This document shows positions 26,500 through 34,781 of a DNA stretch of 64,000 bases, piece by piece. The translations under genes were made by a program, and so were the position numbers. The stretch lies in NCBI GenBank assembly GCA_965369375.1, contig CBDUQN010000001.1, positions 71,430-135,429 of the forward strand. Direction: 5' to 3'. This DNA comes from CBDUQN01 sp965369375 (lineage in GTDB: Bacteria; Krumholzibacteriota; Krumholzibacteriia; Krumholzibacteriales; Krumholzibacteriaceae). Under the pieces are notes generated by a model, which worked only from the letters and a program-made list of their open reading frames with translations, made no database searches and had not been told where the DNA came from. Position 1 is the stretch's first letter; each line of letters starts with the position of its first letter.

Positions 26500-27132
26500 T
26501 CAAAGCAGCCTATTAATAAATGGATTTTCCCGTTTTTCCTCGCCAACCGTCGTTCTCGGGCCGTGACCTGTGTAGATGGTCGTGTCGTCGGGAAGGGCTA
26601 AGATCTCCCGTTCTATGGCGCCGAGAAGCGTTTCGAGGCTGCCACCGAAGAGGTCGGTCCGCCCTATCGATCGCGCAAAGAGCGTATCCCCGACAAATAC
26701 CTGGCGATCGAAGAGAATCGATACGCCGCCCGGCGTGTGTCCTGGTGTATGGAGGATTGTGCCCTCGGCGTTTCCGAATTTCAGCGTGGCGCCGGGGGTG
26801 AGGATGCTTGTGACCGCCGGTTCCTCGATCATGCGCATTCCCCAGAGCGGAGCTTCCTTCACCGAAAGCGCGATTATCTCGCGGTCGGCCTCATGAATCG
26901 CGAAACCGATTCCGTAAGCGTTCTGCATCGCCGCGACGGCCGCGATATGATCGCTGTGCCCGTGGGTGCTGACGACCGCGACCGGTTCGAGTTTCGTTTG
27001 CTCTATGAATGTCTCGATGAGATCGGGATCGCCTCCGGGATCGACGATGATCGCCGCGTTCGTTTCCGGGCAGGATATGATGTAGCAGTTGGTCGCAAGC
27101 GGGCCGACAACTTTGCAGGCGATACGGATCAA
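26500..27132 (-). CDS. MBL-fold hydrolase (glyoxalase II-like)
   Basis: A ~210-residue metallo-beta-lactamase-fold hydrolase. Metal motifs: THGHSDHIAA (HxHxDH), HTPGHTPGG, FVGDTLFARSIGRTDLFGG (the bridging Asp), and YTGHGPRTTVGEEKRENPFI, the closing His block characteristic of glyoxalase II-like YcbL/GloC enzymes. The chosen start is a TTG at 27130-27132 (LIRIACKVV), which shares the sequence TTGA with the stop of the ferredoxin gene upstream, giving translational coupling; a longer in-frame start would overlap that gene by 49 bp. It likely hydrolyses a glutathione or other thioester, but the substrate is not determined. Confidence 0.86.
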   Translation of the reverse strand: MIRIACKVVGPLATNCYIISCPETNAAIIVDPGGDPDLIETFIEQTKLEPVAVVSTHGHSDHIAAVAAMQNAYGIGFAIHEADREIIALSVKEAPLWGMRMIEEPAVTSILTPGATLKFGNAEGTILHTPGHTPGGVSILFDRQVFVGDTLFARSIGRTDLFGGSLETLLGAIEREILALPDDTTIYTGHGPRTTVGEEKRENPFINRLL

Positions 27133-27350
27133 CGGGATTCCCCTTTTTCCGGACAATGCAGGGCCCCCGTTGGACAAACGAGAGCCGCCTGCCCGCAGGG
27201 GCGGCAGCGCTCCGGGATTGCGACGAGCGCAAGCCCTTCAACGAGGAGCGCTTCTCTCGGGCAGACGGCTGAACATGCACCGCATACTACACATATGTTC
27301 AGATCGATATTGATCTCTCTGTTTCGCTGTTTTTCCAGCGCTTTATTCAT
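27129..27350 (-). CDS. 2[4Fe-4S]-type ferredoxin with an altered second cluster motif
   Basis: A ~73-residue ferredoxin. The first cluster motif CVVCGACSAVCP is intact. The second reads CRPCGQAALVCP: the third Cys of the usual CxxCxxCxxxCP is replaced by Ala, so a normal second [4Fe-4S] site is missing one ligand. The start is taken at the ATG at 27350 (MNKALEKQRN); a TATAAT-like box lies only 12 bp before it, which would give a nearly leaderless transcript. A TTG further upstream is an alternative. Its stop overlaps the MBL-fold start. The geranylgeranyl-reductase-like gene lies 217 bp upstream on the same strand, and this ferredoxin is a candidate electron donor for it. Confidence 0.82.
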   Translation of the reverse strand: MNKALEKQRNREINIDLNICVVCGACSAVCPREALLVEGLALVAIPERCRPCGQAALVCPTGALHCPEKGESR

Positions 27351-27567
27351 CGTTGGTGACGGATTATAACGTCGGCGCAAATTCAATTGATTGTTCGGTT
27401 CCCGTGCCGGGAGAATTCTGCTGCTGTCACCAATATAGCAAGCCGGTGAGCCGGCATCAATATCGGCGCCGAAATAAATAATCCGTTCGAGCTGAATCGG
27501 CTCTGGAAAAAATATGGAGCGCGGCCCGAATCGTCGCGAGGCAAATGTTTCCCGAGCGAGCGTATGC

Positions 27568-28779
27568 TCATGAACGGAAGATATAGCCGGCGAAGGATTT
27601 CACGAGCCTCGGCAGCAGTAGAGGCTGTGTTGTGACGATGGCGAAGAGCATCCTCACCGGATTTGCTCCTCTCTCGTCCAGAATGCTGGGAAGGTGGTTG
27701 GCTCTCGCGATGATTCTGCTCATATCCGCATCATTGAGATCGTAAAAAATCCGTGCGACGCGGTAGAATGCTTCGTTTGTTTTTCCTGTCGATCTGTTCC
27801 ACCGTTTCGTGTAGGAGCTCAAGATCCTGTTCCCGGCATCCCCTTTGCGCAGCGCTTCGAGAATAGCTTCCGTCGCCATCTCCGCGCCCTCGAGGGCGTT
27901 GATGATTCCGCCGCCCGAGAATGGGTTGTTCTGGTGAGCGGCCTCTCCCACGGCGAGAAAGCCGTCGGTGGCGAGCGCGGGCAGGCCCCGCGCTACAGAG
28001 CACCCCCCGATAACGAGACGCGTCCGCTTGCCATCCGGACAGCGGTGCCTGAGAAAACGGTCGAGGTAGGATGAAGCGGGCTCGCCCCGCGCTTTGAGCG
28101 GGTTGATGCCGGTACCGACATTTGCCCTGCCGCCTCCCTTGGGGAAAACCCACGCATAGCCGCCGGGGGCGAACCGGGCCCCGAGGTGGAATTCTATCAT
28201 GTCGTCGCAGGCGGGGACGCCATCGATGAGTTCCTGTGCGCAGGAGAAGATCTCACCCGGCTTGAAACTCTCCTTGAGTCCCGCCCAGCGCGGAGAGAGC
28301 GCCTCGACTCCGTCCGCGCCGATGACGACGGCCGAGCGGGCGTGGTAGATCTTCCCAGAGCCCAGCTCTTTCACTTCGACGCCGCATATTCGTCCCTGCT
28401 CTGTGAGAAGACCCATCGCCTGGTGAGAGGTCCGAAGCTCCGCTCCATTCGACACGGCGGTTTCCGCCAACCTGCGGTCGAAAAGCTTTCGGTCGAGAAC
28501 GAATCCGATCGCGTTCATGCGCTTTTCGAATGTCTCTCCGTTCGGGGCAACGAATCGAAGGCCGTTGATCTGTGATGCTATAAGTGCCGGATCCAGCTCG
28601 ATAAAACGCTCGACGTTCTTTCTCGGGCCGATCGCTTCCGCGCAGCGAACGGGAGCTCCCACCCGGGTTCGCTTTTCCAGCAGGAGCGCGCGGTGTCCCG
28701 CTCTTGCGACCTCGGCGGCTGTTCTCGATCCGGCGGGACCGGCTCCGATAACGACAATGTCGTACTCGAGGGTCTCCAT
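27568..28779 (-). CDS. geranylgeranyl reductase-family flavoprotein
   Basis: A 403-residue FAD-dependent enzyme. The N-terminal dinucleotide fold has DIVVIGAGPAGSRTA (~7-21) and LLLEKRTRVG; CAEAIG (~47-52) matches the Cys-containing motif of geranylgeranyl/digeranylgeranyl reductases; and AVGEAAHQNNPFSGGGIINALEGAEMA (~278-304) is the second FAD-binding block. The family saturates isoprenoid chains of chlorophyll, archaeal lipids or quinones, and includes FixC-like proteins. In a bacterium, reduction of a menaquinone or carotenoid side chain is the most likely function, but that is inferred. Its start overlaps the stop of the outer-membrane protein gene (TGATG), and a ferredoxin follows. Confidence 0.87.
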   Translation of the reverse strand: METLEYDIVVIGAGPAGSRTAAEVARAGHRALLLEKRTRVGAPVRCAEAIGPRKNVERFIELDPALIASQINGLRFVAPNGETFEKRMNAIGFVLDRKLFDRRLAETAVSNGAELRTSHQAMGLLTEQGRICGVEVKELGSGKIYHARSAVVIGADGVEALSPRWAGLKESFKPGEIFSCAQELIDGVPACDDMIEFHLGARFAPGGYAWVFPKGGGRANVGTGINPLKARGEPASSYLDRFLRHRCPDGKRTRLVIGGCSVARGLPALATDGFLAVGEAAHQNNPFSGGGIINALEGAEMATEAILEALRKGDAGNRILSSYTKRWNRSTGKTNEAFYRVARIFYDLNDADMSRIIARANHLPSILDERGANPVRMLFAIVTTQPLLLPRLVKSFAGYIFRS

Positions 28780-29570
28780 CAGAAATGGTAGTTCGCGTTG
28801 ATGGTGAGGGTGAATCCGGAGTAATTGATGATGAAATTGGCGCCGTGATGGTGGAATGTGCTCTGGGCCATCTGGTACCGGCCCTCGATGCCGGCGGAGT
28901 ACCTGTTGGTCAGATAGTAGATGATTCCGAATTCCAGGTGCAATCCGGCCTCCATGCTCTTTTCCGAAACGTTCTCCCCCGGATTCTCGAACGGTTCCCC
29001 CTCCCAGAAGGTTTCCGTCTTGAGATCTTCGAAGGGGAATACCGCGGAGAATCCCGCTCCGATGTAGGGAGATGTGTGGCGGACCTCCGGAGCGAAGAAG
29101 CAGTAGGTGAATCCGAGCTCGACCGAGAACAGGTACGTTGTGAACGTTCGCTTCATCGTCAGGGGTATATTGATTGTCGTATCGGGGTACCCCGGTGTAG
29201 GGCTCGGGATGGTGGTTTGACCTATGTATGCGCCATGGCTGCTGGCATCGAGGCTTGAGAAGGTCAGGCTCGTTCTGATGAAGTGCCTCGGTGTGATCTG
29301 TCTTTCATATCCGAGCCGCCCGAACGGCGATATGTCGAAGTCCTGCCAGTTGTCGTGCCCCGCCCGTTCTTTCGCCCAGTGATCGAGATGCTCGGTAAGG
29401 TACTTTGCGGAGGGGCCATCGAGAAATCCGATTGCTATTGTCAGGGTGTTGTACGGAATGGGCCCGAAATACTTTTTCTCCTTGAATACCGGAGGCGCGC
29501 ACCATATTTCGGACGAGAGGAGAACGAGCAGGAGCGCAACCGCGAGAGCAACGTTGAGATACCGCTTCAT
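28779..29570 (-). CDS. outer-membrane beta-barrel protein (OmpW/OmpA-like)
   Basis: A 263-residue exported protein. The ATG at 29568-29570 follows GGAGTGTTC and opens a good signal peptide (VALAVALLLVLLSSEIWC). The mature part consists of alternating amphipathic strands with aromatic-rich ends (FGRLGYERQITPRHFIRTSLTF, TYLFSVELGFTYCFF, SPYIGAGFSAVFPF, YSAGIEGRYQMAQ) and ends TLTINANYHF with a terminal Phe, as barrels do. No specific family motif was recognised. Its stop overlaps the flavoprotein start by the TGATG arrangement, so the two are translated together, which is an unusual pairing of a surface protein with an isoprenoid reductase. Confidence 0.75.
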   Translation of the reverse strand: MKRYLNVALAVALLLVLLSSEIWCAPPVFKEKKYFGPIPYNTLTIAIGFLDGPSAKYLTEHLDHWAKERAGHDNWQDFDISPFGRLGYERQITPRHFIRTSLTFSSLDASSHGAYIGQTTIPSPTPGYPDTTINIPLTMKRTFTTYLFSVELGFTYCFFAPEVRHTSPYIGAGFSAVFPFEDLKTETFWEGEPFENPGENVSEKSMEAGLHLEFGIIYYLTNRYSAGIEGRYQMAQSTFHHHGANFIINYSGFTLTINANYHF

Positions 29571-29683
29571 GAACACTCCAATCCTTGTGGAATCGCCGAT
29601 CCGTTTATTCCATGTTTCAGTTAACATTAACTATATAGAATTCCATTGTCAAATCATAACTTCCACTCAATAAATGAGTTCCT

Positions 29684-30043
29684 TCACTGCTTGTCTTCCC
29701 GGACGGGGATTATGCAGAGAAATTCGAGTGAAGCGCAGCCCGTGTTGATGAAAGAGTGCTCCGCGCCCGCCGGAACGTAAGCGAAAAAGCCGCCCGAGAA
29801 AGGTTTTTCCTCTCCTTCGAATATAAGCTTTCCCTCGCCCTTGAGGATGAATACCTCGTGTTCCCATTCGTGCCTGTGAAGGGGCGTTCTTCCGCCGGGT
29901 CCCACTTCGAAGAACCTCATTTGAAAGTGAGGCGCGCCGTCAGCTTCGGAAATCAGCAATCTGATGGCCACTTCTTCGGCCCCGTGCGCGCGGGCACGCT
30001 TGGCTTCAACGAGCTTTGCATCGGAAATTTTCACGCTATTCAT
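29684..30043 (-). CDS. single-domain cupin protein
   Basis: A 119-residue beta-barrel cupin. Motif 1 is GGRTPLHRHEWEHEVFILKGEG (residues ~49-70, His/His/Glu metal ligands), and motif 2 is PAGAEHSFINTG (~92-103). It may act as a dioxygenase, isomerase or small-molecule binder; nothing in the sequence says which. It has a clear AAGGAG ribosome site. It is divergent from the phosphatase gene and followed by the outer-membrane gene after a 113-bp gap, so it is likely transcribed alone. Confidence 0.86.
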   Translation of the reverse strand: MNSVKISDAKLVEAKRARAHGAEEVAIRLLISEADGAPHFQMRFFEVGPGGRTPLHRHEWEHEVFILKGEGKLIFEGEEKPFSGGFFAYVPAGAEHSFINTGCASLEFLCIIPVREDKQ

Positions 30044-30182
30044 GTGATGCTCCTTTCACTTCTTGCATTGCATCACATTCCTATTTAATATTCCTGAGCA
30101 AGGATTTTTTTGTATGCGGGCGCGGTTCTCATGGGCTGCGCCGCGTCTGCGGTGAGAGTAGAAGAAAATCGTCGGGGAAACA

Positions 30183-30653
30183 ATGAAGATCTTGTTTGTT
30201 TGCACGGGAAACATATGCCGAAGCCCGATGGCCGAGGGGATGATGAAGGCGCGCGTTCCGCGCGAGTGGGCGGATAGCGCGGATATATCCTCGGCGGGGA
30301 CCTTCGCATGGGAGGGTCATCCGGCTTCATCCCTGGCGGTCGAGGTGCTCGGTGAGGCCGGCATAGACATTTCGGGCCACCGGGCACGGCATCTATCGCG
30401 TGAGCTGATCGAGGCTGCCGACCTCGTTGTGGCGATCGCTTATGAGCACAAGGCGGAAGTGGTGAGACTCGTGCCCGATGTGAAATCGAAGGTGATAGTG
30501 CTCGGTTCCCTCGATAGAAGCAGGAGATACGATGATATCGACGATCCCATCGGCGGTGACAGGGCGGTTTATACCAGGATACGGGACGAATTGAGTGGTC
30601 TCATCGACCGTTTAATCGCTTATCTTGCTGATAAATTTGAAGTTAATCAATAG
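30183..30653 (+). CDS. low-molecular-weight protein tyrosine phosphatase
   Basis: A 156-residue LMW-PTP. The P-loop CTGNICRS (residues 8-15, CX5R) sits at the N-terminus, and the general-acid region DIDDPIGG lies at ~120. Length is typical. In bacteria these enzymes often reverse autophosphorylation of polysaccharide tyrosine kinases, and a large glycan locus lies nearby, but no Wzc-type kinase is in view. Members can also be arsenate reductases; those carry extra cysteines near the C-terminal half, which are not seen here. Start: ATG after GGGGAAAC. The gene is monocistronic between oppositely oriented and distant neighbours. Confidence 0.88.
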   Translation: MKILFVCTGNICRSPMAEGMMKARVPREWADSADISSAGTFAWEGHPASSLAVEVLGEAGIDISGHRARHLSRELIEAADLVVAIAYEHKAEVVRLVPDVKSKVIVLGSLDRSRRYDDIDDPIGGDRAVYTRIRDELSGLIDRLIAYLADKFEVNQ

Positions 30654-30779
30654 CTTCTGATTTCAATAGAAACATCACGCCGCCCGGACGGCGCATAATG
30701 CGGTTGAGCGCCGCGTGGGATGCGGGACCGTGACTTTTCAGACATTGTTGAATTTAATGCATAAATTTGAATTTATGGG

Positions 30780-30808
30780 TTGCCCAAATCTCAACAACCC
30801 ACTATAAT
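30780..30808 (+). promoter_or_regulatory. sigma-70 promoter for ilvE
   Basis: TTGCCC (30780-30785) and a perfect TATAAT (30803-30808) are 17 bp apart. The -35 half lies within an imperfect hairpin GGGTTG/CAACCC. Transcription would start about 85 bp before the ilvE ATG. Confidence 0.6.
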
Positions 30809-30900
30809 TTTTATGCCATTCAGGTTGGATATGATTGCATTTGCCGATATCATATCGTCAGAGGGACTGATATGGACAAAGGGATAAAAGGAGCAGAGAT

Positions 30901-31857
30901 ATGCCGCTAAGTAAGTCAGACAAGATTTGGATGGACGGGAAATTCGTCGATTGGGATGATGCCACGATTCACGTCTGCGCTCATGTTGTTCATTACGGAA
31001 CAGCTGTTTTCGAAGGGATCCGCTGCTACAATACCAAGAAGGGTCCCGCCGTGTTTCGCCTCGAGCCCCATATCAAGCGCCTCTACAATTCAGCGAAGAT
31101 GTACCGTATGGAACCCGATATTCCGATAAACGATTTCATCGATGCTTCCGTGGAGACGGTCAAGGTAAACAACATGAAGGAGTGCTACATCAGGCCCGTT
31201 GTGTACCGCGGCTATTACGAGCTCGGCGTTAATCCGCTCAACAACCCGATCAACTCCTTCATCGTTGTCTGGGAATGGGGCAAGTACCTCGGCGAAGGGG
31301 CTCTCGAGAACGGTGTCGATGTATGCGTATCGAGCTGGGACCGGATAGCGCCGAACACACTGCCCGCGCTCGCGAAAACCGGCGCCAACTACATGAACTC
31401 CCAGCTGATCAAGATGGAAGCGCTCATCAACGGGTATGCGGAGGGCATTGCGCTCGATACGGGCGGCTATGTGAGCGAGGGGAGCGGCGAGAACCTGTTT
31501 CTCGTCATGGACGGCAAGCTGTATACGACTCCGCTCGGAGCGAGCGTCTTACCCGGCATTACGCGCGATACGGTGATAAAGCTGAGCGAGGAGTTCGGAA
31601 TGGAACTCATCGAACAGCTCATCCCCCGTGAGATGCTCTACATCGCCGATGAGCTGTTCTTCACGGGCACCGCCGCCGAGATCTCTCCGATTCGCAGCGT
31701 GGACAGGATCGAGGTGGGCACCGGCAAGCGCGGCCCCATTACGAAGAAATTGCAGGACATCTTTTTCAAATATATTAATGCCGAGGTCGAGGACCGGTAC
31801 GGCTGGCTGACTTTCATCGAGTCGTACGAGGAGTCCCGGCGAACGGCGCAAAGTTGA
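30901..31857 (+). CDS. ilvE: branched-chain amino acid aminotransferase
   Basis: A 318-residue class IV PLP aminotransferase that interconverts branched-chain amino acids and their 2-oxo acids. Visible signatures: VHYGTAVFEGIRCY (~30-43), RPVVYRGYYELGVNP (~100), the PLP lysine in LAKTGANYMNS (Lys ~160), SEGSGENLFLVMDGKLYTTPLG (~198-220), GITRDTVIKL and FFTGTAAEISPIRSVD (~258). Length and motifs fit the IlvE group I subfamily. The ATG follows AAAGGAGCAGAG. It is well separated from its neighbours and has its own promoter. It is not adjacent to other ilv genes. Confidence 0.93.
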   Translation: MPLSKSDKIWMDGKFVDWDDATIHVCAHVVHYGTAVFEGIRCYNTKKGPAVFRLEPHIKRLYNSAKMYRMEPDIPINDFIDASVETVKVNNMKECYIRPVVYRGYYELGVNPLNNPINSFIVVWEWGKYLGEGALENGVDVCVSSWDRIAPNTLPALAKTGANYMNSQLIKMEALINGYAEGIALDTGGYVSEGSGENLFLVMDGKLYTTPLGASVLPGITRDTVIKLSEEFGMELIEQLIPREMLYIADELFFTGTAAEISPIRSVDRIEVGTGKRGPITKKLQDIFFKYINAEVEDRYGWLTFIESYEESRRTAQS

Positions 31858-32005
31858 TGTCTGAAATTTTTTTCGTCCGAATTCACCGCCATTCCGTATC
31901 GGGCTCGTAATCGACAGGTGGAAAGGCATTTCCCTTCAAATGTGAATGTGCGGCGCCGATACACATCTCTGAGTTTGTCGATAACGTGATCGAAAGGAAT
32001 ATGTC

Positions 32006-32446
32006 TTGAAGGTCGCCCTTGGCGCGGATCACAGAGGTTTTCCCCTGAAGGAACGTCTCCGGCCGATGCTCGAAAACCTGGGCCATGCAGTGGTTGATGT
32101 CGGAAGCACGAGCGACGAATCGGTCGACTATCCCGATTACGCATTCCCCGTGGCTGAAATGGTTTCCCGGGGCGAAGTCGAGCGTGGTATTCTCGTGTGC
32201 GGCAGCGGTGTCGGCATGTCGATAGCGGCGAACAAGGTCAGAGGGGTGCGCGCGGCGTTGTGCCGGACGGTGGAGGACGCGAGGATGACACGGCAGCACA
32301 ACGACTCGAACGTGCTGACACTATCGGAGAAAAAGTACGATGACGATGATGTCGAAGAACTGGTGACGGTTTGGCTCGAGACTCCCTTCGAAGGCGGCCG
32401 GCATCAAAGACGCAGAGACAAGATAAGCGCCTATGAGAAACGCTGA
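32006..32446 (+). CDS. rpiB: ribose 5-phosphate isomerase B
   Basis: A 146-residue RpiB/LacB-family isomerase that interconverts ribose and ribulose 5-phosphate. The N-terminus VALGADHRGFPLKE and the loop GILVCGSGVGMSIAANKVRGVRAAL (~66-91) with catalytic Cys are diagnostic; RQHNDSNVLTL (~103) completes the active site. It starts with TTG, six bases after an AAAGGA ribosome site. It is immediately followed by glyA (31 bp). The pair rpiB-glyA-dCMP deaminase-nrdR is a common bacterial arrangement for one-carbon and nucleotide metabolism. Confidence 0.92.
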   Translation: MKVALGADHRGFPLKERLRPMLENLGHAVVDVGSTSDESVDYPDYAFPVAEMVSRGEVERGILVCGSGVGMSIAANKVRGVRAALCRTVEDARMTRQHNDSNVLTLSEKKYDDDDVEELVTVWLETPFEGGRHQRRRDKISAYEKR

Positions 32447-32477
32447 GACCGAATGATATCGTTTGGAGGCGAGCACG

Positions 32478-33731
32478 ATGTTCAAGGAAAATCTCTTCCC
32501 CTTTCTCGAGCAGGCGGATCCTGAAATAATGGAAACGTTACGCGGCGAGCTCGCAAGACAGCAGGGACAGCTCGAAATGATCGCGAGCGAAAATTTTGCG
32601 AGCAAGGCGGTGCTGGCCGCGCTGAGCAATCCTATGCAGAACAAGTACGCCGAAGGGTATCCGAAAAAGCGATACTACGGGGGATGCGAATTCGTGGACC
32701 GGGCGGAGGAGCTCGCCCAGGAACGGGCGAAAGAGCTCTTCGGCGCCGAGCACGCGAACGTCCAGCCGCATTCGGGAACGCAGGCCAACATAACGGCTTA
32801 CCTGGCATTTCTCGATCCCGGCGCCAAGATCATGGGCATGAGCCTTTCCCACGGCGGACACCTTTCCCACGGCCACCCCGTAAATTTCAGTGGCATGTTT
32901 TTCGAAGTCGTTCATTACGAGGTCGACCGGGAAACGAGGATGCTCGACTACGACGCGATCGAGAAGCAGGTTCTCGAGGAAAAACCGAAGCTCTTCATTG
33001 CCGGCGCCAGCGCATACGCGAGAGCCTGGGATTTCGAACGGCTCCGCGCGATCTGTGATTCGGTCGGCGCGTTCCTCATGGTGGACATAGCGCATATCGC
33101 AGGGCTCGTCGCGGCCGGCATTCACCCCGACCCGGTGCCGTACGCGGATGTCGTGACATCAACGACGCACAAGACGCTCAGGGGGCCCCGGGGCGGAATC
33201 ATCCTCTGCCCTGAAAAATACGCCAAAGATATCGACAAATTAAATTTTCCCGGAACGCAGGGCGGGCCGTTCATGCACGTTATCGCGGCAAAGGCCGTCT
33301 GTTTCAGGGAAGCGATGACCGAAGAGTTCAAGGCGTATCAGCGGCAGGTCGTGGCGAATGCGAAGAAACTGGCATCTGTTCTCATGGAGAATGGAATCGA
33401 CGTCGTGAGCGGCGGGACAGATACACACCTGTTCCTTGTGGATCTGACGAACAAGGGGATCACCGGCAAGGCGGCCGAGAAGGCCCTCGAGAAAGCGGGC
33501 ATCACGGTCAACAAGAACACCGTGCCGTTCGACGAAAAGAGCCCGTTTGTCACTTCCGGGATACGGGTGGGGACCCCCGCGCTCACAACACGCGGCATGA
33601 AGGAATCCGAGATGGAGGAGATCGGGCGGATCTTCGTCAACGTTCTCGGATCTATAGAGGACGAGAATGTGATCAATGAAATGCGAGAAGCGTCAACCGA
33701 TCTGGCGGGACGTTTCCCCCTTTACGAGTAG
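32478..33731 (+). CDS. glyA: serine hydroxymethyltransferase
   Basis: A 417-residue PLP enzyme converting serine and tetrahydrofolate to glycine and methylene-tetrahydrofolate. It has EMIASENFASKAVLAA (~34), the NKYAEGYPKKRYYGGCE block (~54-70), NVQPHSGTQAN (~95), the PLP lysine in TSTTHKTLRGPRGG (~230) and LTTRGMKESEM near the end. The ATG at 32478 is preceded by GGAGG with an 8-bp spacer; a TTG five codons upstream is not needed. It is the second gene of the rpiB-glyA-deaminase-nrdR set, 6 bp from the next. Confidence 0.95.
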   Translation: MFKENLFPFLEQADPEIMETLRGELARQQGQLEMIASENFASKAVLAALSNPMQNKYAEGYPKKRYYGGCEFVDRAEELAQERAKELFGAEHANVQPHSGTQANITAYLAFLDPGAKIMGMSLSHGGHLSHGHPVNFSGMFFEVVHYEVDRETRMLDYDAIEKQVLEEKPKLFIAGASAYARAWDFERLRAICDSVGAFLMVDIAHIAGLVAAGIHPDPVPYADVVTSTTHKTLRGPRGGIILCPEKYAKDIDKLNFPGTQGGPFMHVIAAKAVCFREAMTEEFKAYQRQVVANAKKLASVLMENGIDVVSGGTDTHLFLVDLTNKGITGKAAEKALEKAGITVNKNTVPFDEKSPFVTSGIRVGTPALTTRGMKESEMEEIGRIFVNVLGSIEDENVINEMREASTDLAGRFPLYE

Positions 33732-33737
33732 CGTATC

Positions 33738-34196
33738 ATGAGCAGACCGAGCTGGAACGAATACTTCATGCAGATCGCGTTTCTTGTCTCCGAGCGCTCC
33801 ACGTGCCTCAGGCGCAGGGTGGGAGCAATTATCATCAAGAACAAGAGAATAATTTCGACGGGCTACAACGGATCGCCGCGGAACCTCGCCCACTGCCTCG
33901 ATATCGGCTGCCTGCGTGAGAAACTCGGGATTCCGTCGGGCGAGAGGCATGAGTTGTGCCGCGGCGCGCATGCGGAGCAGAATGCGATCATCCAGGCCGC
34001 GAGCAGCGGCGTGAGCATGGAGGGCGCAACGATGTGCTGCACGACGGCTCCATGCTCGACCTGCGCCAAGATGATCATCAACGCCGGAATCGTGAAGCTC
34101 GTGCTCGGTGAGGAGTATCCCGACGAACTCGGTGAGGAACTGATAAAGGAAGCGGGGATAGAGACGGACTATCTCGTCGTGACGCCTCCCGCTTGA
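33738..34196 (+). CDS. deoxycytidylate (dCMP) deaminase
   Basis: A 152-residue zinc deaminase of the ComE/dCMP family, which converts dCMP to dUMP. Zinc site: HAEQNAI (~73-79, with catalytic Glu) and TTAPCSTCAKMI (~98-109). The N-terminal part SWNEYFMQIAFLVSERSTCLRRRVGAIIIKN and GYNGSPRN are typical of the family. It begins 6 bp after glyA and ends 27 bp before nrdR, so all four genes probably form one operon supplying dTMP precursors. Confidence 0.92.
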   Translation: MSRPSWNEYFMQIAFLVSERSTCLRRRVGAIIIKNKRIISTGYNGSPRNLAHCLDIGCLREKLGIPSGERHELCRGAHAEQNAIIQAASSGVSMEGATMCCTTAPCSTCAKMIINAGIVKLVLGEEYPDELGEELIKEAGIETDYLVVTPPA

Positions 34197-34223
34197 AATA
34201 ACTTGTGACGCAAGGAGGAAGCT

Positions 34224-34682
34224 GTGCGCTGTCCCGCATGCGGGCATGAAGAGGATCGGGTGGTCGATAGCCGCTCCACGAAGGAGAACTCCGCCGTTCG
34301 CAGGAGGAGGGAGTGTCTCGAGTGCTTGCATCGGTTCACCACGTACGAGTATGTCGAACACAGGTCCGTGATGGTGGTAAAGAAGGATGGCAGCCGTGAA
34401 CACTACAGCAGAGAAAAAATATTGAGCGGGCTCCTGCGTGCATGTGAGAAGCGTCCCGTAGCGGTGGAAGTCCTCGAGCATCTCGTCGATGAGGTGGAGC
34501 GGACGGTTTGCGGACAGATCAGAGACGAGATTCCCACCTCCGAAATAGGCAACGAGGTCATGACGCGGCTCGCCGAACTCGATCAGGTCGCCTATGTGAG
34601 GTTTGCTTCGGTTTACAGAGATTTCAAGGATGTGTCGCAATTTCTTGATGAGTTGCGGAATCTTCTCGAGAAACAGGATTGA
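34224..34682 (+). CDS. nrdR: transcriptional repressor NrdR
   Basis: A 152-residue NrdR, a nucleotide-sensing repressor of ribonucleotide reductase genes. The N-terminal zinc ribbon is complete (CPACGHEEDRVVDSR...RRRECLECLHRFTTYE), and an ATP-cone domain follows (VVKKDGSREHYSREKILSGLLRACEKRPV, ~50-80). It starts with GTG behind AAGGAGG. It is the last of the rpiB-glyA-deaminase-nrdR set. No NrdR boxes were found in the window, and the ribonucleotide reductase genes are elsewhere. Confidence 0.94.
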   Translation: MRCPACGHEEDRVVDSRSTKENSAVRRRRECLECLHRFTTYEYVEHRSVMVVKKDGSREHYSREKILSGLLRACEKRPVAVEVLEHLVDEVERTVCGQIRDEIPTSEIGNEVMTRLAELDQVAYVRFASVYRDFKDVSQFLDELRNLLEKQD

Positions 34683-34708
34683 CATTACACCGTATCAGGG
34701 AAAAAAGG

Positions 34709-34737
34709 TTAACGTCACCGCGGAATTTCAGTATACT
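34709..34737 (+). promoter_or_regulatory. sigma-70 promoter for secreted protein and tatC
   Basis: TTAACG (34709-34714) and TATACT (34732-34737) are separated by 17 bp. They lie 45 bp before the ATG of the secreted protein, after the nrdR stop. Confidence 0.55.
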
Positions 34738-34781
34738 ACCCCCCGATTGTCATTTTTCATTTTAGTAAAAGGAGGCATGAC

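Noticed and set aside
27383..27571. 62-codon minus-strand frame between ferredoxin and flavoprotein genes
   Set aside because: No ribosome site, composition unlike coding, and overlapping gene ends.
33693..34685. 330-codon minus-strand frame across the dCMP deaminase and nrdR genes
   Set aside because: Both plus-strand genes have diagnostic zinc motifs; the reverse frame is a shadow of high-GC third positions.
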